Positions 16,858-26,120 of a DNA stretch of 64,000 nucleotides are shown here, one piece after another. The DNA is taken from NCBI GenBank assembly GCA_934096235.1, contig CAKOLO010000001.1, positions 310,001-374,000 on the forward strand, read 5' to 3'. Each line of letters opens with the position of its first letter. The first letter of the stretch is position 1. The DNA comes from an uncultured Bacilli bacterium. Its GTDB lineage: Bacteria; Bacillota_I; Bacilli_A; RF39; UBA660. Both the position numbers and the translations under genes were made by a program. The notes below the pieces were generated by a model, which ran no database searches, was not told where the DNA came from, and was given only the letters and a program-made list of their open reading frames with translations.

Positions 16858-19383
16858 TTATTCCTCACTTTTCTTTTTTATTTTATCAAGTATTACTAAT
16901 GCCTCTATTGGAGTTACTTCAAGAGGATTTATTGTTTTAATATAATCTCTTAATTCATCATCCTTAGTATTTAAATCAAGTTGAAATTGTGTAACTCTCT
17001 TACGAGGTCTATTATCATTCTTTTCGTATTCTTCTAGTAATTCTTGTGCTTTATCTATAACAGTTATTGGTAAATTTGCAAGTTTTGCTACATTTATACC
17101 ATAACTCTTATCAACTGGTCCATCCATAACTTTATGAAGGAATGTAATATCCCCATCTGTTTCATCTATAGATACGTGTACATTTCTTATACCAGGAAGT
17201 TTATTTTCCATATCAGTAAGTTCATGATAATGTGTTGAAAATAAAGTCTTACATTTAACTTTAGTTGCTATGTAATCAATTATTGCTCCTGCTAAACTCA
17301 TACCATCATATGTACTAGTACCACGACCTAATTCATCAAATAATATTAAACTCTTACTAGTTGCATTTAATAATGCATAAGCACTTTCTTTCATCTCAAC
17401 CATAAAAGTACTCTCTCCACCTACTAAGTCATCACTAGCTCCAATACGAGTAAATATCTTATCAAATATTGGAAGATTACACTTACTAGCTGGTACATAA
17501 GAACCTATTTGATTAAGTATAGCTATAATACCAAATTCCCTCATATAAGTACTTTTACCACTCATATTAGGTCCTGTTATTATAAGTATATTAGTATTAC
17601 CATCAAGTATAACATCATTATCAATATATTCTCCATCTATAACACTTTCAACAACCGGATGACGTCCACCAATTATCTCAACAATACCTTCATCATTAAT
17701 AGTTGGTTTTACAAAATTAGATTCTTCTGCTACTGTCGCAAAAGACTGCATAACATCATAATATGCTATATAGTTAGATACTCTTTGAAGACTACTAATA
17801 TATTTCTTAACTTCTTCTTTAATATCACAAAATACATCATACTCTAAACTATTAAGTCTCTCTTCAGCATTAAGAATTAAATTCTCTTTCTCTTTTAATA
17901 ATGGTGTAATATAACGTTCACAATTAGATATAGTTTGTTTTCTATCATATTGAAACTCAGGTTTAACTTGACTTACTTGTCCCTTAGGTACTTCTATATA
18001 ATAGCCAAATACTTTATTAAATCCAATTTTTAAACCCTTTATACCAGTTCTTTCTTTCTCTTCCATTTCAAACTTAGATATAAATTCCTTACCACCACTC
18101 TTAATACTACGTAACTCATCTATCTCACTATTAAATCCATCTTTAATAATATTTCCTTCTTTAATAGTAAGTGGTACATCTTCCTTAATAGAACTTTCAA
18201 GCAAATTATATAATTCATCGAAAGTCTCAAGTAATGGTTCACCTAAAGACTTAAGAATATTATTAATATCAGGTATTACTTTAATACTTGTTTTTAACTG
18301 TAATAAATCACGAGCATTTAAGTTAGAACATACTACTTTACCAGTAAGTCTCTCTAAATCATATATTTCATATAAGAATGACTTTAACTCACTCTTAAGT
18401 AAGAATTCATTTATTAATTTCTCAGTAAGATTTTGTCTTCTTAAAATCTCATCTTTATTAATACTAGGACTTATTAAATAACTCTTTAAAAGTCTACTAC
18501 CCATCGCAGTCTTAGTCTTATCCATAAATCCAAGCAAACTATTTTGTCTATCTTTATTTCTTATAGTTTCAACTAATTCTAAGTTCTTAATACACTCTTT
18601 ATCAAGTTCTAAGAATAACCCACTATCTATTACTTCAACTTCTTGTATATGACTTAAATCTTGCTTTAAAGAATTAGTTAAGTAATTAAGAAGTAATGAT
18701 GTATTATTTATTAATTTAGAATCTGTAACTCTTCCAAATATATCTTTCTTATATAAACTCTCATCATTATAATAAGATATAAATATATTATAGTTAGTTT
18801 TAAGTCTATGTATTAAATCCACATCAAAGTTATCATGAACAACTATTTCTTTTATATTTAAGTTCACTATATGACTTATTATCTTTTCTCTATTCTTTTC
18901 TACAAATGTAGTATACACTTTACCACTAAGTAAATCAGCATAACTAAGTGCATAGATATAATTGTAATCAGTCACACTAGCTATATAGTTAAAATCTTTT
19001 TCATTTACTATTTCAGTACTAGTTAAAGTACCAGCACTCACTATTTGTATTACTTCTCTTTTAACTATTCCTTTCGCAGTCTTAGGATCTTCCATTTGTT
19101 CACATATAGCGACCTTATATCCCTTTTCAATTAGTTTTTCTAAATAAACATTTAAAGCATGATGAGGTACACCACACATCGGAACCCTTTCACTTAGTCC
19201 ACATTGTTTACCAGTTAAAGTAAGTTCTAACTCATGACTCGCAGTTATCGCATCATCAAAAAACATTTCATAGAAATCACCTAATCTATAAAATAAAATT
19301 ATACCTTCATATTCACTCTTAGTTTTAAGGTATTCCCTCATCATAGGGCTAACATCTTCAAGTTTTACATCTTTTCTTTCCAT
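16858..19383 (-). CDS. mutS: DNA mismatch repair protein MutS
   Basis: MutS recognises mismatches and recruits MutL. From the ATG at 19383 it has 841 residues. The N-terminal mismatch-binding motif FYRLGDFYEMF (Phe-x-Glu) is present; the ATPase has TGPNMSGKST (Walker A), LFDELGRGTSTYDG (Walker B) and STHYHEL. An in-frame start at 19431 has no ribosome site, and neither does 19383: a TATAAT at 19391-19396 ends seven bases before the ATG, so the mRNA is probably leaderless. Two unknown genes follow in the same operon. Confidence 0.95.
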   Translation of the reverse strand: MERKDVKLEDVSPMMREYLKTKSEYEGIILFYRLGDFYEMFFDDAITASHELELTLTGKQCGLSERVPMCGVPHHALNVYLEKLIEKGYKVAICEQMEDPKTAKGIVKREVIQIVSAGTLTSTEIVNEKDFNYIASVTDYNYIYALSYADLLSGKVYTTFVEKNREKIISHIVNLNIKEIVVHDNFDVDLIHRLKTNYNIFISYYNDESLYKKDIFGRVTDSKLINNTSLLLNYLTNSLKQDLSHIQEVEVIDSGLFLELDKECIKNLELVETIRNKDRQNSLLGFMDKTKTAMGSRLLKSYLISPSINKDEILRRQNLTEKLINEFLLKSELKSFLYEIYDLERLTGKVVCSNLNARDLLQLKTSIKVIPDINNILKSLGEPLLETFDELYNLLESSIKEDVPLTIKEGNIIKDGFNSEIDELRSIKSGGKEFISKFEMEEKERTGIKGLKIGFNKVFGYYIEVPKGQVSQVKPEFQYDRKQTISNCERYITPLLKEKENLILNAEERLNSLEYDVFCDIKEEVKKYISSLQRVSNYIAYYDVMQSFATVAEESNFVKPTINDEGIVEIIGGRHPVVESVIDGEYIDNDVILDGNTNILIITGPNMSGKSTYMREFGIIAILNQIGSYVPASKCNLPIFDKIFTRIGASDDLVGGESTFMVEMKESAYALLNATSKSLILFDELGRGTSTYDGMSLAGAIIDYIATKVKCKTLFSTHYHELTDMENKLPGIRNVHVSIDETDGDITFLHKVMDGPVDKSYGINVAKLANLPITVIDKAQELLEEYEKNDNRPRKRVTQFQLDLNTKDDELRDYIKTINPLEVTPIEALVILDKIKKKSEE

Positions 19384-19390
19384 ACAACTT

Positions 19391-19418
19391 ATTATAATAC
19401 ATTTACACAAAAACGCAA
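19391..19418 (-). promoter_or_regulatory. Probable leaderless promoter of mutS
   Basis: Minus strand TTGCGT, 16-base spacer, TATAAT (19391-19396). Transcription would begin at or just before the mutS ATG. The -35 match is only moderate. Confidence 0.5.
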
Positions 19419-19424
19419 ACAAAA

Positions 19425-19453
19425 TTGACATTTACTTGCTTAAAATGTATTAT
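19425..19453 (+). promoter_or_regulatory. Strong promoter of the 50-residue peptide gene
   Basis: TTGACA (19425-19430), 17-base spacer, TATTAT (19448-19453); it overlaps the upstream region of the divergent mutS promoter. Confidence 0.8.
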
Positions 19454-19470
19454 TAATTTAAGGAGAAAAT

Positions 19471-19623
19471 ATGAATAAAAGAACAAAAGAAGTAACTTCT
19501 ATTCTATTAGCTGTATCTATGGTTTTTAGTGCAGGCACAAAACAAAAAGAAGTAGTAGCACTACCACCAGAACCAATTAAAATAGAAGAACCAAAAGAAG
19601 TAAAAAAATTAAAAAAGAAATAA
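19471..19623 (+). CDS. Small secreted or membrane-anchored peptide, 50 residues
   Basis: Ribosome site AAGGAGAAAAT directly before the ATG, a consensus promoter upstream and a strong terminator downstream make this a convincing gene despite its size. The product has a basic start (MNKRTKE), a hydrophobic stretch (about 9-21, ILLAVSMVFSAG) that could be a signal peptide or anchor, and a Pro/Glu/Lys tail (LPPEPIKIEEPKEVKK). No family is recognised. The tail resembles short charged linkers of exported proteins; a secreted peptide or tethered linker is possible. Confidence 0.7.
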   Translation: MNKRTKEVTSILLAVSMVFSAGTKQKEVVALPPEPIKIEEPKEVKKLKKK

Positions 19624-19661
19624 AAAAGAAAGTATATACATTCAATTTGTATATACTTTTT
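19624..19661. terminator. Bidirectional terminator
   Basis: A perfect 12-bp stem AAAGTATATACA/TGTATATACTTT with flanking A and T runs, between the convergent small peptide gene and the CalY-like gene. Confidence 0.88.
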
Positions 19662-19664
19662 ATA

Positions 19665-20882
19665 TTATCCAATTCTAAATGCAGGTGAAACACCTTGACT
19701 ACTATTGGCTTTATTAAGAACACAAGGCCCACTATAATCAACAGTATGAAAATAATAGCTACCACTAAAATTAGCCGAGCGAAGCCACCAGGAACTTGCA
19801 ACTGTTCCAAGTTTTTTAATAGCATTTGAATAACTACTTGCTGTGACATTTTTACTAGTATAGTAGTCTAATTGTCTAGTTAAATTTGATGCAGCATCTA
19901 AGTTGGGATCACCATGTATTTCCATTGGAGCTAACAAATATAATTTATCAGTTGATATAAGATTAGATGCATCCCCTAGCCCATGTCCACTTACTACAGT
20001 TGTGTCTATAATGATATTCTTTAAGTCAGTTGGCAATACATTATATATATCAGTATTTACATAAGTATATAACTCACTTGCCGGCCATCCACCCTTAGAA
20101 GTTTGAGTACTATTCATTGAACGTGTTGTAATGATATCTTCAAACTCAAGTACAAACCCACATGCTGTTTGTGAAAAACCTTCAGTAGAACATTCACTAG
20201 GTGTTGTAGTATTTGCTATTCTTACATTATGTTTTCCTAAATCACCTAAATTCACTTCTTTAGTATCACCTAAATTATAATTTGAAATATTACCATTTCT
20301 TACATTAGTAACTATTGTAGTCCAACTATCTTTTTCAAATTGAGTTGGCTTGTATTCTTCTACTCCTAATACTCCACTAAACTTTTTACCTTGGTTATAG
20401 TTTTGATCTACACTTATTTCTTTAAAAATAATAGTAATTACATATTTATGAGTTACTCCACTTTCTATAGCAATATTCTTTTTAATAATATTTGCTCCAA
20501 TAGCAGTCTCACTTAATCCTTCACAAGTTCCTTCTTCTACTCCATTTGCATTCAGTCTAGTACATGTTGCTTCTATAACCATTTCATCATTTATAATTTC
20601 ATTTGTTAGTTCTTGCCATACAAGATTATATGTAGTATCTAGTGTACCAGTATTTTTAACACTTACTTCTTTAATAAATGTTGATCCTGGTTTAATATTT
20701 AGCATTTTTATTTCAGGTCCATCTGTATAAGTAAGTCTTAATGTACCAGTTTCAACTACTTGATCTTTTACATCTTTATTAGTAATATTTGCTGAAAAGT
20801 ACGCATAAGATAAACTTACAGTAGCAAGAAATAAAAATACTATTCCAATTCCAAATAACATTTTCTTTTCTTTATCTTTCAT
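19665..20882 (-). CDS. CalY/TasA-like surface protein with DUF6273-like C-terminal domain
   Basis: Family member 2, 405 residues. The head (about 1-180) has a SipW-type signal region ending SYAYFS, then NKDVKDQVVETGTLRLTYTD, the KPGSTFIKEVSVKNTGT strand and NYNQGKKFSGVLGVEEY. The tail (about 190-405) is a DUF6273-like domain with a GGWPASELYTYVN segment, SSWWLRSANFSGSYYF and the end GVSPAFRIG, a fold related to C-type lectin/FGE-like domains often found on surface proteins of gut Firmicutes. A good ribosome site (TAGGAGAATG) precedes the ATG. An exported adhesin or matrix component is inferred. Confidence 0.85.
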   Translation of the reverse strand: MKDKEKKMLFGIGIVFLFLATVSLSYAYFSANITNKDVKDQVVETGTLRLTYTDGPEIKMLNIKPGSTFIKEVSVKNTGTLDTTYNLVWQELTNEIINDEMVIEATCTRLNANGVEEGTCEGLSETAIGANIIKKNIAIESGVTHKYVITIIFKEISVDQNYNQGKKFSGVLGVEEYKPTQFEKDSWTTIVTNVRNGNISNYNLGDTKEVNLGDLGKHNVRIANTTTPSECSTEGFSQTACGFVLEFEDIITTRSMNSTQTSKGGWPASELYTYVNTDIYNVLPTDLKNIIIDTTVVSGHGLGDASNLISTDKLYLLAPMEIHGDPNLDAASNLTRQLDYYTSKNVTASSYSNAIKKLGTVASSWWLRSANFSGSYYFHTVDYSGPCVLNKANSSQGVSPAFRIG

Positions 20883-20931
20883 TTATCATTCTCCTATCAT
20901 TAAATAAGTATATCACTTTTTAATATAAAAT

Positions 20932-20957
20932 AAAAGAGATAACTTTCGTTATCCCTT
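20932..20957 (-). terminator. Terminator after dtd
   Basis: GATAAC/GTTATC stem extended by flanking pairs, TTTC loop, T run on the minus strand; it overlaps the dtd stop region. Confidence 0.7.
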
Positions 20958-21408
20958 ATTTACTAAATAATTCATTACTGTCTAAAATTATAGTAACAGG
21001 TCCATCATTATATATTTCTACTTTCATGTCGGCACCAAATATACCTGTTTCTACGTGTAATATTTCGCTTAGTTTTTGATTAAAAATATCATATAGTTTA
21101 GATGCATCAGTAGGATTCATAGCATTTATAAAACTAGGTCTATTTCCTTTTTTTGAATCAGCATATAAAGTAAACTGACTAATACTAAGAATACTTCCAC
21201 CTATATCTTGAATACTAAGATTCATTTTTTCATTTTCATCTTCAAATACTCTTAGGTTTACAATTTTCTTAATCATTTTATCGACTATTTCAGTATTGTC
21301 TCCATCAGTAAAACCAACTAGTGCTACATAACCTTTATCAATCTTACCATTTACTTTACCATCAATTGTTACTTTACTTTCTTTACTTCTTTGTAATATT
21401 ACTCTCAT
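20956..21408 (-). CDS. dtd: D-aminoacyl-tRNA deacylase
   Basis: Dtd removes D-amino acids wrongly attached to tRNA. The 150-residue protein has the two signature motifs: SISQFTLYAD near residue 77 and NDGPVTIILD near residue 135 (the Gly-Pro of the active site). Its ATG overlaps the stop of rel by four bases (ATGA). The rel-dtd pair is the Bacillus arrangement. Confidence 0.95.
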   Translation of the reverse strand: MRVILQRSKESKVTIDGKVNGKIDKGYVALVGFTDGDNTEIVDKMIKKIVNLRVFEDENEKMNLSIQDIGGSILSISQFTLYADSKKGNRPSFINAMNPTDASKLYDIFNQKLSEILHVETGIFGADMKVEIYNDGPVTIILDSNELFSK

Positions 21409-23534
21409 ATAAATACCCTTTCTACTTTTACAACACTATTTATTGCTTTAACTTCATCAATAAATAAATGTAAGTCATTTATATTTTTAACTCTACAACT
21501 TATATCATAGAATAATTCTTTATTTCTATTTATTAGATTTATTGAATCTACTATTATAGAATCTTTAGTAGAAAGTGTAATTATTTTAAGTAGAATATCT
21601 GACACATCATCAATATATACTTTTAACTTAGCAGTATATCTATTATCATTATTATTTTCCCACTCTGCATCTATTATTCTTTCACTATTTAAATCTATAT
21701 TAGGACAGTTCTTAGAGTGTATTTTAACTCCATATCCACGAGTAATAAATCCAACTATATCTTCTCCATATACTGGATTACAACAAGTAGCAAGACTACA
21801 TAATATATCATTAGATCCAGCTATTAATATACCACTTCCACCTTTACTGTCTTTCTTGCTTAAAGTTAAAACTTTCTTTTTAGGTTCATGTACTTCAAGA
21901 CGACTAAGTATTGAAGATGGTAAATATTTAAGAGTAGCTATTGAGAAATATATATCATCTAAATCTTTAGTACCAAGACTATTATTTAATTTTTCTACAT
22001 TCTCATCAGTTATTATATCATTAATATCTACGTTTTTCTTCTTACATTCATTTGATAACATCTCATGTCCAAGAGCAATATATTTTTCTCTTTCTTTTTT
22101 ATAGAAATATGATTTTATTCTTGACTTAGCCGCTTCAGTTTTAACTATCTTTAACCATCCTTTAGATGGAGCATGACCTTTTTGAGTAATAAGTTCTACC
22201 ATATCACCATCTTTAAGTTCATGATCAAGTTTTACCATTTTTGAGTTTACCAAAGCACCAGTTGTAGTATTACCTACTTCACTATGTATTTTATATGCAA
22301 AATCTATTGGTGTAGCACCAGCAGGTAACTCAATTATATCTCCTTTAGGAGTATATACATATATTTCATTTCTTTTAAGTTCTTCTTTTATGTTACCGAA
22401 AAACTCCATATTTTGTTCTATATCATTTACTTCTACAAGTACACGGAATTGTTCCAAAATATGATCTAAATTATTTTTAACACTTCCATCTATCTTTTCT
22501 TTATAACTCCAGTGAGAAGCAACACCTTTTTCAGCTATTTCATCCATTTCATGAGTACGTACTTGTACTTCATAAATTCTCTTATCTTCTCCATAAACTG
22601 TAGTATGTAAACTTTGATATAAATTTGGTTTTGGATTAGCTATATAATCCTTAAATCTATTTGGTATTGGTTGATATTTACTTTGTACAAGTCCTATTAC
22701 TCTATAACAGTCTTCTACCGTATCTACTAAAACTCTAAGTCCTAGTAAATCATATATATCTTCCCATCTCTTACCATTTTTAAGTTTATTATATATACCA
22801 CGAACACTCTTAACACGACTAAGTATTTCATATTTTATATTATGATGTTCTAGAAGTTGCATTATTTCATACTTCATTTTAGCAAGACTTTTTTCAAGTT
22901 CTACTTTATCAGCATTAATTCTGTCAAGTACTTTATTATATTCTTCTGTCTCACTATATTGAAGACATAAGTCTTCCATTTCACTTTTCATCTTTTTCAT
23001 ACCAAGTCTATGAGCTATTGGTATATATATATTTTGTGTTTCATCTATTATATATTTTTGATGTTCTTTATCATGAACTTTTAATGTTCTAAGATTATGA
23101 AGTCTATCAGCAAACTTAATAAATAATGTTGCTGGATTTTCAGAAAGTCCTACTATTATTCTTCTATATTTTTCTGGATTATTAATCTTAAATGTTTGTT
23201 TAAGATTACTTATCTTTGTAATAGAATTTACTATATTAGCACTTTCTGTTCCAAACATTTCTTCTACTTCTTCATAAGTCATTTTACCTAGTGTTATTGC
23301 TTCATGTATTAATGCACAAGCAATAGTTACTGGGTCCATTTTTAAGTCCGCTAAGATATAAGCTACATTTATTGGATGGTATATATAGTCTTCACCAGTT
23401 TCTCTTTTCATTCCATCATATACTATCTTAGCTTGTTCATAATACTTATTTATAAACTCTATATATTCAGGAGCCATATAAGTCTTTAAAACATCAACTA
23501 AATCTTCATAACTATAATTTTTTATGGTATCCAC
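21405..23534 (-). CDS. rel: RelA/SpoT (p)ppGpp synthetase with degenerate hydrolase site
   Basis: A 709-residue long RSH protein: HD hydrolase region (about 25-180), synthetase (about 230-340), TGS (about 385-445), a CC/zinc-finger region (LATCCNPVYGEDIVGFI) and a C-terminal ACT domain. Synthetase residues are intact: R239/K241, D261 and E321 in EVQVRT. The hydrolase is not: numbering matches S. equisimilis Rel, with H53 and H77 present but D78 replaced by Glu, E81 by Thr and D82 by Leu, removing the catalytic Glu-Asp pair. Predicted to make but not degrade (p)ppGpp. It starts with GTG behind AGAGGGAA and is coupled to dtd. A second RSH at 44757 has the opposite pattern. Confidence 0.92.
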   Translation of the reverse strand: MDTIKNYSYEDLVDVLKTYMAPEYIEFINKYYEQAKIVYDGMKRETGEDYIYHPINVAYILADLKMDPVTIACALIHEAITLGKMTYEEVEEMFGTESANIVNSITKISNLKQTFKINNPEKYRRIIVGLSENPATLFIKFADRLHNLRTLKVHDKEHQKYIIDETQNIYIPIAHRLGMKKMKSEMEDLCLQYSETEEYNKVLDRINADKVELEKSLAKMKYEIMQLLEHHNIKYEILSRVKSVRGIYNKLKNGKRWEDIYDLLGLRVLVDTVEDCYRVIGLVQSKYQPIPNRFKDYIANPKPNLYQSLHTTVYGEDKRIYEVQVRTHEMDEIAEKGVASHWSYKEKIDGSVKNNLDHILEQFRVLVEVNDIEQNMEFFGNIKEELKRNEIYVYTPKGDIIELPAGATPIDFAYKIHSEVGNTTTGALVNSKMVKLDHELKDGDMVELITQKGHAPSKGWLKIVKTEAAKSRIKSYFYKKEREKYIALGHEMLSNECKKKNVDINDIITDENVEKLNNSLGTKDLDDIYFSIATLKYLPSSILSRLEVHEPKKKVLTLSKKDSKGGSGILIAGSNDILCSLATCCNPVYGEDIVGFITRGYGVKIHSKNCPNIDLNSERIIDAEWENNNDNRYTAKLKVYIDDVSDILLKIITLSTKDSIIVDSINLINRNKELFYDISCRVKNINDLHLFIDEVKAINSVVKVERVFI

Positions 23535-23541
23535 TTCCCTC

Positions 23542-25770
23542 TTAAATATTAATACCTTTTATTTTTAATTCTTCTACTTCATCGTCATCTTCATCATCTG
23601 GTCTATTTTGACTTCTCTTTTCAAAAGCCATCCATACTCTAGGACCAATTAATAATGATGAAATACTACCAGCTACAAGTCCAATTAAAATTGATACATT
23701 AAATGTATAAATATCATTAAGTCCTACACATAGTAATATAACTACTGCTGATATTGTTGTAACACTAGTCCATACATTTCTAGACACAGTTTCATTAGAA
23801 GAATTATTAACAAGTTTATTCATTTCTTCATCTGTAAGTATCTTTTTATTTCTATATAATTTCTTTCTATTTTCCCTTATTCTATCAAATACAACTATTG
23901 TATCATTTATAGAGTAACCTATTATTGTAAGTAAAGATGCTACTATAATAAAGTCAACTGGAATATTAAATATAGCAAACATAGAAAGTATTATTAAAAC
24001 ATCATGACTAAGCATAAGTATTCCACTTACTGCATAATTAAAGTTAAAACGTATAGCTATATATATAATTATCGCTATAAGAGAATATATTAATGATTTA
24101 ATAGCATTCTTAGTTAAGTTTTTAGTAACAAGAGTACTAATTTCACTCATAGATGTTTCTATTCCCATTTCTTTTAATTCCTTTTTAACTTTAGTTGTAT
24201 CTTCATCACTAAGAATATCATTTAATTTAATATATCCTTCAGTCTTATCTCCTACATAATAATTGTATCCTCTAACATCATAATCTTTTAACATAGTAGT
24301 TAATTTATCAAAATCTATATCACTATTAGAAGATAAATTTATGTTAGTACCACCTGTAAAATCTACTCCAAAGTTAAATCCACGTACTAATGCAAATGCA
24401 ACTCCTATTGCTATTACAGCTATTGCAGCCATTATTGGCTTCTTAGAAAATTTAACATAATCAAAGTTATGTATATCTTTTATTTTACCTACAAATAATT
24501 TTTCTTTTCCAACAAACACTTTACTCTTAACAAACATTCCCTGTATTACACGATATAAAATAACTGTAGTAAATACTGTTACAAATATAGTAATTATTAA
24601 CATAGTAGCAAATCCTTTAACACTACTTTCACCAAATAAGTAAAGAACTATACCAGCTATTAATGTAGTAATATTAGCATCTATTATAGCTACTAAACTA
24701 CTCTTATTTGCTTCATTATATGCTGCAACTAATTTATTGCCTTTTCTAAGTTCATCTTTAATTCTATCATTAGATATTATTATTGAATCTACTGCCATAC
24801 CTATACCAAGTACCAATGCAGCTATTCCAGTTAATGTAAGTACACCACCTACAGCATTAAATATTAAGAATACTAATACTGAATATAGAAGTAAACAAAT
24901 ACTACCTATTACTCCACTAAATCTATATTTAAATATAAGTATTAATGACACTACTACAAATGTAATAATACCAGCTATACCAGTTTTAGTAATAGTTTCA
25001 CTACCAAATGAAGGTGAAACACTTTTAGGTGTAGCTTCTTCTGTTAATTTAGTTGGAAGACTACCACTATTAATTAAATCCACAAGTGCCTGTGCTTCTT
25101 CTTTAGTAAAGTTTCCTTCAATAACTACTTCACTACTATTAAGTCCTTCATTAACACTAGCAGCACTAATACACTTCATACTAGCATCTTTACCACAAGT
25201 TTCTTTTTCATTATTATATGAATCTAACCCATCAGTAAAATCAAGCCATGTAACCATTAAATTTTCACCATTACTTCTCTTTGATAAAGAATTTGTTACA
25301 TCATAAAACTTAGCAGTATCTTTAATATCTAATTTAACTTGATATTGAAAAGTCTTACTATTTTGACTTAAAGAAGCACCATTGTGTCCAAGAATTTCAC
25401 TTGTCATAAGTAAGTTATCATTTACATCTCTAAATGAAAGTACTGCAGTAGTACTAATTCTTTGTCTTGCTTCTTCCTCACTAGATACACCTGGAAGTTG
25501 TATTCTAATTAAGTTATTACCTTCAAAACTTATAACAGGTTCACTTACTCCTAAACTATCAATTCTATCAACTATAGCTTTATAAGTTTTGTCTAAATCA
25601 TCTTGTGTTAACTCATCATTTTTATTAAGTGGTTCAATATTATAAAGAATTTCAAATCCACCTTGTAAATCTATTCCATAATGAATAGACTTAAGTGTTG
25701 GTTTTATAAGTAATAAACAACCAACAACAATCACTACCAATATACTAATTGGTTTAATTATTTTTTTCAT
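23542..25770 (-). CDS. secDF: Protein translocase subunit SecDF (fused)
   Basis: SecD and SecF in one 742-residue chain, as in Bacillus; the proton-driven partner of SecYEG. SecD part: first membrane helix (about 6-24), YGIDLQGGFEILYNI, the periplasmic P1 region, and a D4 motif GIGMAVDSIIISNDRI. SecF part: DFTGGTNINL and TIIGYSINDTIVVFDRIREN near the end. The ATG at 25770 overlaps the comN stop (TGATG), so the pair is coupled. Further downstream is rel-dtd, as in the Bacillus comN/secDF/recJ/apt/relA/dtd region with recJ and apt absent here. Confidence 0.96.
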   Translation of the reverse strand: MKKIIKPISILVVIVVGCLLLIKPTLKSIHYGIDLQGGFEILYNIEPLNKNDELTQDDLDKTYKAIVDRIDSLGVSEPVISFEGNNLIRIQLPGVSSEEEARQRISTTAVLSFRDVNDNLLMTSEILGHNGASLSQNSKTFQYQVKLDIKDTAKFYDVTNSLSKRSNGENLMVTWLDFTDGLDSYNNEKETCGKDASMKCISAASVNEGLNSSEVVIEGNFTKEEAQALVDLINSGSLPTKLTEEATPKSVSPSFGSETITKTGIAGIITFVVVSLILIFKYRFSGVIGSICLLLYSVLVFLIFNAVGGVLTLTGIAALVLGIGMAVDSIIISNDRIKDELRKGNKLVAAYNEANKSSLVAIIDANITTLIAGIVLYLFGESSVKGFATMLIITIFVTVFTTVILYRVIQGMFVKSKVFVGKEKLFVGKIKDIHNFDYVKFSKKPIMAAIAVIAIGVAFALVRGFNFGVDFTGGTNINLSSNSDIDFDKLTTMLKDYDVRGYNYYVGDKTEGYIKLNDILSDEDTTKVKKELKEMGIETSMSEISTLVTKNLTKNAIKSLIYSLIAIIIYIAIRFNFNYAVSGILMLSHDVLIILSMFAIFNIPVDFIIVASLLTIIGYSINDTIVVFDRIRENRKKLYRNKKILTDEEMNKLVNNSSNETVSRNVWTSVTTISAVVILLCVGLNDIYTFNVSILIGLVAGSISSLLIGPRVWMAFEKRSQNRPDDEDDDEVEELKIKGINI

Positions 25771-26060
25771 CAAAGCATCTCCTCATCAACATTATCATCT
25801 CTTGTTTTTAATCTTTTCATCTTTTCCATGACATAATCATTAACCTTATAATTATCAGCATAAAGTATATCACTTATAAGATCATGAAGTTGTAAATTTC
25901 TTTTAGTTTTCCATGTACTATTAACTAAATAATTCCATACATCTTTTTCTGTTATATATTTAAAGCCTAAATTTCTTAATTCTTTAACTTTAGAATATAA
26001 AGCAGGAAGTACTCTATCATATAATTCTTTAGCACTTTTAAATTCTATAGGATTATCCAT
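25770..26060 (-). CDS. comN: ComN-like post-transcriptional regulator
   Basis: A 96-residue protein with the ComN/YrzD pattern: LPALYSKVKELRNLGFKYIT, EKDVWNYLV, LQLHDLISDILYADNYKVNDYV. In Bacillus ComN controls comE mRNA localisation and is encoded next to secDF, as here. The start at 26060 follows GGTGAAG; an in-frame TTG upstream is less likely. Its stop overlaps the secDF start. The call rests on sequence pattern plus synteny. Confidence 0.7.
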   Translation of the reverse strand: MDNPIEFKSAKELYDRVLPALYSKVKELRNLGFKYITEKDVWNYLVNSTWKTKRNLQLHDLISDILYADNYKVNDYVMEKMKRLKTRDDNVDEEML

Positions 26061-26094
26061 AAACTTCACCAAGATAATTATACAATATTACCAA

Positions 26095-26120
26095 GAAAAA
26101 AGAAACTAAAATAGTTTCTA
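26095..26120 (-). terminator. Terminator of the pseudopilin gene
   Basis: An 8-bp stem AGAAACTA/TAGTTTCT with a 3-base loop and T6 on the minus strand, overlapping the gene end. Confidence 0.75.

Noticed and set aside
19577..19849. A 90-codon minus-strand frame with hydrophobic text
   Set aside because: It lies within the end of the DUF6273-like gene and the terminator in another frame; the hydrophobicity comes from AT-rich codons read out of frame.
24737..25306. A 189-codon + strand frame antisense to secDF
   Set aside because: Pure shadow of a conserved membrane protein; no start signals and no family resemblance.
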